Positions 1 through 5,412 of a DNA stretch of 7,761 bases are shown here, piece by piece (position 1 is the first letter of the stretch; each line of letters starts with the position of its first letter). Where the stretch lies: positions 1 to 7,761 of the forward strand of contig CANMAT010000157.1 in the NCBI GenBank assembly GCA_947494865.1, written 5' to 3'. The DNA comes from Deltaproteobacteria bacterium. GTDB taxonomy: Bacteria; Myxococcota_A; Polyangia; Polyangiales; Ga0077539. Under the pieces are notes generated by a model. It ran no database searches. It saw only the letters and a program-made list of their open reading frames with translations, and was not told where the DNA came from. A program made the translations under genes and the position numbers.

Positions 1-1157
1 ACGGCCTCGTCTTGCGTGAGGAGGCCCTCGCGCACCATCTCGACGGCGATGCGCACCATGGCCCGCGCGGTGCGCTTGCCGGTGCGCGTCTGGAGCATCC
101 AGAGCTTGCCCTTCTGAATGGTGAACTCGATGTCCTGCATGTCGCGAAAGTGCTTCTCGAGGCGCGTGTACACGGCCACGAGGTCGGCGTAGGCCGCGGG
201 CATCTTCTCTTCGAGCGATGTCGAGCCGCCGGAGGCGTAGGGGCTCTTCGTGATGCCCTGCGGGGTGCGAATGCCCGCCACTACGTCTTCGCCCTGCGCG
301 TTGACGAGAAACTCGCCGAAGAAGCGCCGCTCGCCCGTCGAGGGGTCGCGCGTGAAGGCCACGCCGGTGGCGCAGTCGTCGCCGAGGTTGCCGAACACCA
401 TGGCCTGCACGGTGACGGCGGTGCCCCAGTGGCCGGGGATGTTGTTGAGCCGGCGGTAGGTGGTAGCGCGAGGGTTGTCCCAGCTGCCGAAGACGGCGCC
501 GACGGCGCCCCAGAGCTGCTCCCACGGGTCGTCGGGGCACACGACGCCGAGGCGGTTGCGGATCTCGGCCTTGAACTCGGCCACGAGCTCGCGCAGGGCC
601 TGCGCGTCGAGCTCGGTGTCGAGCGTCACGCCGCGGTCGCGCTTCTTCGCCTCGAGGATGACTTCGAAGGGATCGTGCTCGTTCTTCGACTCGGGCTTCA
701 TGCCGAGCACCACGTCGCCGTACATCTGCACGAAGCGGCGGTAGCTGTCCCACGCGAAGCGCTCGTTGCCCGAGGCGCGCGCGAGCGCCGCGCAGGTAAC
801 GTCGTTGAGCCCGAGGTTGAGCACGGTGTCCATCATGCCGGGCATCGAGACGCGCGCGCCGGAGCGCACCGACACCACGAGCGGGTTGTCGGCGTCGCCG
901 AAGCGCGCGCCCATCGCGGCCTCGATGGCCCCCATGGCGGCGCGCACCTCGCCCTCGAGGCTCGCGGGGTACGTGCGCCCGTGGGCGTAGTGGTACGTGC
1001 ACACCTCGGTGGTGACGGTGAAGCCCGCGGGCACCGGGATGCCCATGCGCGCCATCTCGCGCAGCCCCTGCCCCTTGCCGCCGAGCAGCTCCTTGGGCTG
1101 TGCGATCACCTCGTCGGCTGCGGCGGCTCCACCAAAGGAATAGACGTATCGGGTCAT
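1..1157 (-). CDS. ppdK: Pyruvate, phosphate dikinase, N-terminal part (cut by window edge)
   Basis: Cytoplasmic enzyme that interconverts pyruvate + ATP + Pi and PEP + AMP + PPi (EC 2.7.9.1), used in gluconeogenic PEP synthesis or reversed in PPi-based glycolysis. I translated the minus strand from the ATG at 1157-1155. It stays open to base 1, giving 385 residues of a protein usually near 880-900. What is present is the ATP-grasp nucleotide-binding domain. It has the Gly-rich LLGGKGQGL at 25-32 (Lys28), the signature VSVRSGARVSMPGMMDT at 95-111 (Arg98), FTRDPSTGE near 280 and DIEFTIQKGKLWMLQTR at 342-358. Lys28, Arg98, Glu344, Gln356 and Arg358 line up with the ATP-site residues of the Clostridium symbiosum enzyme (K22, R92, E323, Q335, R337). 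The phospho-histidine and PEP/pyruvate barrel domains lie outside the window. The start is supported by a strong AAGGAG seven bases upstream. The gene is divergent from the lipoprotein gene at 1287. Identification is near certain. Direction of use in the cell cannot be read from sequence. Confidence 0.97.
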   Translation of the reverse strand, partial: MTRYVYSFGGAAAADEVIAQPKELLGGKGQGLREMARMGIPVPAGFTVTTEVCTYHYAHGRTYPASLEGEVRAAMGAIEAAMGARFGDADNPLVVSVRSGARVSMPGMMDTVLNLGLNDVTCAALARASGNERFAWDSYRRFVQMYGDVVLGMKPESKNEHDPFEVILEAKKRDRGVTLDTELDAQALRELVAEFKAEIRNRLGVVCPDDPWEQLWGAVGAVFGSWDNPRATTYRRLNNIPGHWGTAVTVQAMVFGNLGDDCATGVAFTRDPSTGERRFFGEFLVNAQGEDVVAGIRTPQGITKSPYASGGSTSLEEKMPAAYADLVAVYTRLEKHFRDMQDIEFTIQKGKLWMLQTRTGKRTARAMVRIAVEMVREGLLTQDEA

Positions 1158-1286
1158 CGTGGCGCTCCTTGCGAGAGGGATTGTTCGCCCCTTCGGCCTC
1201 GCATGGCGAGTGAAACTTCGGCCGCGCGCGAGCGCACGAAAAATCGCGGTCGAGCGGCTCGGCGTTGGTACCGTCTCGGGCCTCTC
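1158..1286. promoter_or_regulatory. Divergent intergenic region between ppdK and the lyase-like lipoprotein gene
   Basis: These 129 bases separate two genes read in opposite directions, so they should hold promoters for both. I see no convincing -35/-10 pair on either strand. Two small symmetric elements are visible: CTCGC/GCGAG around ATG at 1198-1210, and the odd-length palindrome CGAGCGGCTCG at 1251-1261, which could be a repressor or activator half-site pair but is also likely by chance at this GC content. A run of five A at 1239-1243 is the most AT-rich spot. No clear ribosome binding site precedes the plus-strand ATG at 1287. Confidence 0.35.
1165..1170 (-). promoter_or_regulatory. Shine-Dalgarno site of the pyruvate phosphate dikinase gene
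   Basis: On the minus strand the sequence reads AAGGAG followed by seven bases (CGCCACG) and then the ATG at 1157. It is the best ribosome binding site in the window and fixes the start codon. The protein begins MTRYVYSFG, which fits the usual short N-terminus of the family. Confidence 0.8.
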
Positions 1287-3278
1287 ATGCACCCTCGCCG
1301 ACTCGTCGCGCTCTCGCTCCTCGTGGCCGCGTGTGAGGCCTCCGTGGCTCCGCCGCCGCCGACCCCCGACGCGGCCACCGCCGACGTTCACGCGCCTGAT
1401 CGGGATGCGCCCGATGCGAGCGTGCCCGATGTCTCTACGGTCGATGCGTCTGCGGTCGATGCGTCTGCGGTCGATGCGTCTGCGGTCGATGCGCGCGCGC
1501 CCGATGCGTCTGCGGTCGATGCGTCGCTCCCGGCGTGCACCGCCGACACCGCGGGCGACCTGTTGCGCGCGCTCCGCGCCCCGCGCGCGGCGGGGGTGAG
1601 CGCGGTGGCGGCGCCGGGTCAGCGCTTCGACGACCTGCGCGCGCGCACCCTCGCCGACCCTGCGCTCATGGCGCTCGCCCAGCGCGTGCGAACATCGTCG
1701 CGGGGAGCGCTCCCGACGCTCGCCGCGGGCGATGACGGCACCTACCAGGTGGTCGCGTCGCGCGCGCTGCAGCTCGCCTTCGTGGCGTGGCTCGACCGTG
1801 ACATGACCGCGGCGCAGGCGGCGGTGCGCGCCCTCGCCGCGGCGGCCGTTGCGCCCGCGTGGCTGCGCACGGCGACGGAGGTACCCATTCGCGTGGGGGC
1901 CTCGCTGGTCGATCTCGCGGCGGCCGTCGACCTGCTCGCGTCGGTGCTCCCCGCGGCGGAGCTCGACGTGGCGCGGGCGCACGTGGGCACGGCGCTCACG
2001 TCGGTGGTGTCGTGGCTTCGCACGGGCGGCGAGGCGTTCGTGGCGTTTCACAGCGACAACCACGGGATGCGCCTCGGCGCGGGCCTCGTGGCCACCGCGA
2101 TGGTCGCGCCCGCGGGCGCCGTCGACGACGAGGTGCTGGGCTACGCGCTGGCGCACATGGGCGCGTCGGTGCAACGGCAGACGGGCGGCGCCGAGGGCTG
2201 GGCCGAAGGCACGACCTACTTCTCGTACGCGTTCGAAGTGTCGGCGCCCGCGCTCCTCGCCGTAGACCGCGCGTGGTCGGGCGACGACCGCCGCTGCGTG
2301 CGCTGCCCGAGCTTTCGCCTCTCGAGCTGCGGCGCGGCGCCGACTCCCATCGTGCGACCGTCGCGCGACCCGCTCCTGCGCGACCTCGTGCGCTGGGCCG
2401 CCTCCCTCGAGACGCGCAACGGCTGGCTCCTGCCCACCGACGACAGCCGCCTCGCGGGCACCACATCGCCGCTGCTCGAACGCATGGTCGAGGGCCGCGC
2501 CTTCGCGCGCTGGTCTGCGATGGGGCCGCAGGGCACCTTCGGCGGCTCCGTCGACGTCACCGCGCTCGTGGCCCTCTCGCTCGCGTCGCCCGACATCTCC
2601 GCGACGCTCACCCCGCGCGCCCTCTGGCCCGCGGCGGGCACCGGGCGGCTCGATGCGACCACCGCCGACGGCGCGCCCGTCGAGGCCTTCATGGTCGCCG
2701 AGCACGGCGAGGCGCACGCGGGCCACGAGCGGCCCGATCCCCTCGCGCTCACCTTCGTCGTCGACGGTTCGCTCATGCTGGGCGCGTCGGGCTACGGCGC
2801 CTACGACGCGCGCGGTCCCCTCGCCCGCGGCGACGCGAGCAGCGTGATCACCGTCGAGGGCGTTCTCGATCGCGCGGCGCCCGCTGGCACGGGCGGCCCC
2901 GACGCGACGCTCACCGGCGACGCGCGCGCCCTCGCGGCGAGCTTCGCGGGCGACGGGGTGACGGTGTCACGGTCGCTCTCCGTCGAGGCGGGCGCGATGG
3001 TGGTGCGCGACCGCGTCGAGGTGACGGGCGCGGCGCGCGACGTGGCGTGGCACTGGCACCTGCGCGGCGCCCTCGACGCGACGGGCTTCGCGTGGACGCG
3101 CGACGCCCTGCGCTGCACGGCGACGCAAGAGGGTGGGGCCCCGCCGCTCACGCGCGAGACGGCGCCGCACTTCGACCAGTACAGCCCCGGCGAGACGCAC
3201 CCCGTGGTGCGACAGTCTGCGCGGCTCGCGGCGGGCGCGCACACGCTCACCACGCGCGTGGCGTGCACGCGGCGGTGA
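1287..3278 (+). CDS. Lipoprotein with heparinase II/III-like (polysaccharide lyase) fold
   Basis: Predicted envelope-anchored, 663-residue protein probably acting on an acidic polysaccharide. The N-terminus is a lipoprotein signal: Arg4-Arg5, hydrophobic LVALSLLVAA, and lipobox VAAC with Cys16. This choice of Met (1287) is what makes the signal work; the frame is open upstream to base 12, but that part is antisense to ppdK. Residues 17-83 are an Asp/Ala/Pro linker built from a DNA repeat. Residues about 85-440 are Ala/Leu-rich helices like the alpha/alpha toroid of heparinase II/III proteins, with HSDNHGMRLGAG at 255-266 and EGWAEGTTYFSYA at 303-315. Residues about 455-663 look like the beta-sandwich domain, with the family-like HGEAHAGHERPDPLALTF at 473-490 followed by a Gly/Tyr-rich strand to 507. 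By family analogy, His259, Tyr311 and His473/476/480 are candidate catalytic residues; this is inference. A cluster CVRC...C (337, 340, 348) is unusual. The substrate cannot be told. A non-enzymatic role is possible. Confidence 0.75.
   Translation: MHPRRLVALSLLVAACEASVAPPPPTPDAATADVHAPDRDAPDASVPDVSTVDASAVDASAVDASAVDARAPDASAVDASLPACTADTAGDLLRALRAPRAAGVSAVAAPGQRFDDLRARTLADPALMALAQRVRTSSRGALPTLAAGDDGTYQVVASRALQLAFVAWLDRDMTAAQAAVRALAAAAVAPAWLRTATEVPIRVGASLVDLAAAVDLLASVLPAAELDVARAHVGTALTSVVSWLRTGGEAFVAFHSDNHGMRLGAGLVATAMVAPAGAVDDEVLGYALAHMGASVQRQTGGAEGWAEGTTYFSYAFEVSAPALLAVDRAWSGDDRRCVRCPSFRLSSCGAAPTPIVRPSRDPLLRDLVRWAASLETRNGWLLPTDDSRLAGTTSPLLERMVEGRAFARWSAMGPQGTFGGSVDVTALVALSLASPDISATLTPRALWPAAGTGRLDATTADGAPVEAFMVAEHGEAHAGHERPDPLALTFVVDGSLMLGASGYGAYDARGPLARGDASSVITVEGVLDRAAPAGTGGPDATLTGDARALAASFAGDGVTVSRSLSVEAGAMVVRDRVEVTGAARDVAWHWHLRGALDATGFAWTRDALRCTATQEGGAPPLTRETAPHFDQYSPGETHPVVRQSARLAAGAHTLTTRVACTRR
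1440..1529 (+). repeat. Tandem 15-bp repeat coding Val-Asp-Ala-Ser-Ala linker units
   Basis: Six 15-base units in frame. The unit GTCGATGCGTCTGCG occurs identically at 1440, 1455 and 1470. Variants follow at 1485 (ends GCGCGCG), 1500 (starts CCC, giving Pro) and 1515 (ends TCGCTC). They encode residues 52-81 of the lyase-like lipoprotein, part of a flexible acidic linker between the lipid anchor and the folded domain. Three perfect copies at the DNA level, where synonymous codons could differ, point to recent slippage expansion. Confidence 0.95.
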
Positions 3279-3315
3279 GCGCTGCGCGGCCCGCGCGTTG
3301 CACACGCCTCGGGTC

Positions 3316-4119
3316 ATGTTGCGCGCGCTCTTCGAATCGATTCGGGGCCCGAGCCTTCGGGCGCAGTACCTCGCCGACGTCGCGCACGCGGAGCCCGCGC
3401 ACGCGGAGCCCGCGCGCGTGACCGAGGCCGACCTCGCGCCCATGCCGTCGCTCGTGCAGGCGTGGCTGCGGCGCGTCGGCGTCGTGGGGAGGCCCCGCGT
3501 CCGCGAGGTGCGCGCGCGCTATCACGGGCTGTTTCGCGGAAGCCCGAAGGCCGTGTGGGCTCCGTTTCGCTCGGAGCAGGTGAACCGCTACGACCCGCCG
3601 GCGCGCCTCTTCATCATGGATGCGAAGATGTACGGAGTACCGTGCACGGCGCTGCATCGCTTCGTGGGCGCCTCTGCCACGATGGTGGTGCGCGCCGCCT
3701 CACTCGTCGACGTGGTGAAGATGGGCGGCCCGGAGATGAACCGCGCCGAGACGGTGACCCTCTTCAACGACCTGTGCGTGCTCGCGCCAGGCGCCCTCCT
3801 CGACGCGGGTGTGCAGTGGGCGCCCGTCGACGCGCGCTCCGTCGAGGCCGCCTACACGCACGCGGGCAACACCATTCGCGCGCGGCTGCGCTTCGACGCG
3901 GCGGGCGACCTGGTGGGCTTCGTCTCGAACGATCGCTTGCAGTCGGCGGACGGTAAGACCTTTCGCAGCCTCCCCTGGTCGACGCCGCTGCGCGACCACC
4001 GCGACTTCGGCGGCGTGCGCGTCGCGGCCTTCGGCGAGGCCATCTGGCTCGCGCCCGAGGGCGACATCGCCTACGGCCGCTTCGACCTCGACGCGGTCAC
4101 CTACAACAACGCGCGCTAG
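3316..4119 (+). CDS. DUF6544-type protein of unknown function
   Basis: A 267-residue protein that I assign to the DUF6544 family by its conserved blocks; its biochemical role is not known. Visible blocks are MPSLVQAWLRRVGVVGRPRV (43-62), equivalent to the family's start region of the LPxPVQRYLR type; W81 with the aromatic/charged stretch to RYDPPARLF (91-99); the block MGGPEMNRAETVTLFNDLCV (136-155), the most diagnostic part; and the Asp/Gly-rich C-terminal half ending AYGRFDLDAVTYNN. No signal peptide or membrane helix is seen, so it is probably cytoplasmic. Residues 23-32 are a doubled AHAEP from a tandem DNA repeat. The start ATG at 3316 has no strong ribosome binding site. It lies 37 bases after the lipoprotein stop on the same strand, so co-transcription is likely. 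Its stop TAG (4117-4119) overlaps the stop of the opposite-strand gene. Family assignment is from memory of conserved motifs and is fairly sure. Confidence 0.72.
   Translation: MLRALFESIRGPSLRAQYLADVAHAEPAHAEPARVTEADLAPMPSLVQAWLRRVGVVGRPRVREVRARYHGLFRGSPKAVWAPFRSEQVNRYDPPARLFIMDAKMYGVPCTALHRFVGASATMVVRAASLVDVVKMGGPEMNRAETVTLFNDLCVLAPGALLDAGVQWAPVDARSVEAAYTHAGNTIRARLRFDAAGDLVGFVSNDRLQSADGKTFRSLPWSTPLRDHRDFGGVRVAAFGEAIWLAPEGDIAYGRFDLDAVTYNNAR
3382..3411 (+). repeat. Two tandem 15-bp copies inside the DUF6544-type gene
   Basis: GCGCACGCGGAGCCC occurs twice back to back (3382-3396 and 3397-3411), encoding AHAEP twice (residues 23-32). It falls in the poorly conserved N-terminal stretch before the first family block, so it is probably a tolerated slippage duplication in a flexible segment. 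Confidence 0.9.
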
Positions 4120-4859
4120 CCCGGACCGGTGCCGCCCGCATCGCGCATCGGTGCGTCGTCGCCCGAGGGCGCGTCACCCGACGGCCCGTCGGGGAGCATC
4201 ATCACGTCGCTCCCGTCGGCCGCGTCGGGCGCCGCCATGCACACGCCCGTGGCCACGTATACGCACACGCTCGACATGCAGCAGTAGGCGCCCGTCTCGC
4301 CCGGGCGGCTGCACGTGGCGCAGTCGGCGGCGCTGGCGCACACCGGCGGGCAGACGGCCATCGGGGGCACGCAGCGCCCGGCGACGCAGGCCTCACCCGC
4401 GACGCAGGCGCGCCCGCACGCACCGCAGTGGAGCGGGCTCGTGGCGAGGTCGGCGTCGCAGCCAGGCGCGTCGACCCCAATGTCGGGGCGCGGCGCGTCG
4501 ACCATCACAGCGTCGGGGCGCGGAGCATCGATGGAGACGACGTCGGGCCGCGGAGCGTCGAGGGCGACCACGTCGACAGGGGCGTCGGGCGCGGCCCCGT
4601 CGGCGCGGGCGTCGAGCGGCGCGGCGTCGCGGGGCGCGTCGGGCGCAGCGGCGTCGAGGGGGCCTCCCCCGTCGGCGCACGCGCAGGCCGCGAAGGTGCC
4701 GTCGGCCTGGCAGGTGCGCGTCGACGTGGCGCCGTCGGGGCACAGGCACGCCTCCATCGCGTCGCCCACGCAGCCCGCGCGGGGAGCGCCCGCGAGGAGG
4801 TCGTCGGGCGCGCACGCGGCCGTCGCGAGAAGAACCACCGCCGAGAGCGCTCGTCGCAT
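4116..4859 (-). CDS. Cysteine-rich lipoprotein with Asp/Ala/Pro linker, myxobacterial type
   Basis: Predicted surface or periplasmic lipoprotein of 247 residues, function unknown. Arg2-Arg3 and a hydrophobic stretch lead to the lipobox TAAC with Cys16. Then come a small Cys block (Cys30, 38, 40, 50, 59, 61; includes CPDGATSTRTCQADGTF), a linker rich in Asp, Ala and Pro at about 65-133 with a 10-residue period, a second Cys block at 134-207 containing CGACGRACVAGEACVAGRC (145-163), and an acidic Gly/Asp tail. Twenty cysteines remain after the lipid-anchor one, an even number that suits disulfide pairing outside the cytoplasm. Such CGACG-type repeats are frequent in secreted proteins of myxobacteria and are often mis-annotated. 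A GGGGAG four bases before the ATG at 4859 supports the start, as does the signal peptide. It lies 23 bases after allA and is probably the last gene of that transcript. A ligand-binding or structural envelope role is possible but not shown. Confidence 0.85.
   Translation of the reverse strand: MRRALSAVVLLATAACAPDDLLAGAPRAGCVGDAMEACLCPDGATSTRTCQADGTFAACACADGGGPLDAAAPDAPRDAAPLDARADGAAPDAPVDVVALDAPRPDVVSIDAPRPDAVMVDAPRPDIGVDAPGCDADLATSPLHCGACGRACVAGEACVAGRCVPPMAVCPPVCASAADCATCSRPGETGAYCCMSSVCVYVATGVCMAAPDAADGSDVMMLPDGPSGDAPSGDDAPMRDAGGTGPG
4470..4559 (-). repeat. Three 30-bp repeats coding the DAPRPD linker units
   Basis: On the plus strand GTCGGGGCGCGG recurs at 4482 and 4512, and GTCGGGCCGCGG at 4542, with exact 30-base spacing. 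On the coding strand each unit gives DAPRPD plus four variable hydrophobic residues (VVSI, AVMV, IGVD), residues 101-130. The conserved half is Asp/Pro/Arg and the variable half is aliphatic, which suggests selection for spacer chemistry, not exact sequence. Confidence 0.85.
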
Positions 4860-4882
4860 CGCGCTCCCCGTTACGACACTCT

Positions 4883-5398
4883 TCAGGCGATGTCGACAGC
4901 GAGCGCGTCGTCGGCGAGCGCGTGCACCACGCAGTCGCCCGCGGTGCCGTCTTCCCACACCATGCAGGTGAAGTCGGTGGGCGCGTCGAGGGCGATCATG
5001 GGGTGGTGCCACACGCCGGGGCGGTAGCTCACGCCCTGCGTGGCGCTCGCGACGAAGGCCCGCGCCGTGGCGAGGTCGGGCGCGTCGTCGCCGAGGGCCA
5101 CCACCACGAGGTAGCGCCGCGCGTTCATGGGCACGAAGAGCTGCGTCGCGTGCGGGTGCTTCTCGAGCAGCGCGAGGGCGCGCGGCCACTGCGTGTGCGG
5201 CGCGCAGCGAAAGCTCGCCACGTTGAGCGTCGCGTGGGGGCGACGGTTCTCGAGGTCGACGAGGTGGTCGCGGCGGGCCGCGGTGCCCTGGTTGGCGTCT
5301 TTGACGGCGACGTCGTCGCGCGTCGACGAGGCCACGGAACCGAAGGGTGCGTACGCGTCGGCCGTGAGCGGCGCGGCGACGAGGAGGGTGCGAGCCAT
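4883..5398 (-). CDS. allA: Ureidoglycolate lyase
   Basis: Cupin-type cytoplasmic enzyme that splits (S)-ureidoglycolate into glyoxylate and urea (EC 4.3.2.3), a late step of allantoin/purine breakdown. The 171 residues compare with about 160 for E. coli AllA, and the family blocks are all present: EKHPHATQLFVPM (79-91), LVVVALGDDAPDLATARAF (97-115), QGVSYRPGVWHHPM (121-134) and TDF (141-143). The WHHP motif and the preceding Gly-Val-x-Tyr are the strongest signature. The start ATG at 5398 lies 14 bases after the stop of the aldehyde dehydrogenase gene, with no good Shine-Dalgarno sequence between them, so translational coupling is likely. No other allantoin or urea genes are in the window, which makes it an orphan here; glyoxylate made elsewhere or a related ureido substrate are alternatives. 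Family assignment is very secure; physiological role is inferred. Confidence 0.93.
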   Translation of the reverse strand: MARTLLVAAPLTADAYAPFGSVASSTRDDVAVKDANQGTAARRDHLVDLENRRPHATLNVASFRCAPHTQWPRALALLEKHPHATQLFVPMNARRYLVVVALGDDAPDLATARAFVASATQGVSYRPGVWHHPMIALDAPTDFTCMVWEDGTAGDCVVHALADDALAVDIA

Positions 5399-5412
5399 CG
5401 GCGGGGAATGTA

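Noticed and set aside
12..1286. A 425-codon stop-free plus-strand extension joined in frame to the lipoprotein gene
   Set aside because: It lies antisense to ppdK, whose translation matches the family over its whole visible length. The lipoprotein signal begins cleanly at 1287. GC-rich DNA often leaves the antisense frame open.
1859..3421. A 520-codon Arg/Gly/Ala-rich plus-strand frame overlapping the lyase-like gene
   Set aside because: Low-complexity Arg-rich composition is typical of an off-frame reading of GC-rich coding DNA, and the overlapping frame has a signal peptide and recognisable motifs.
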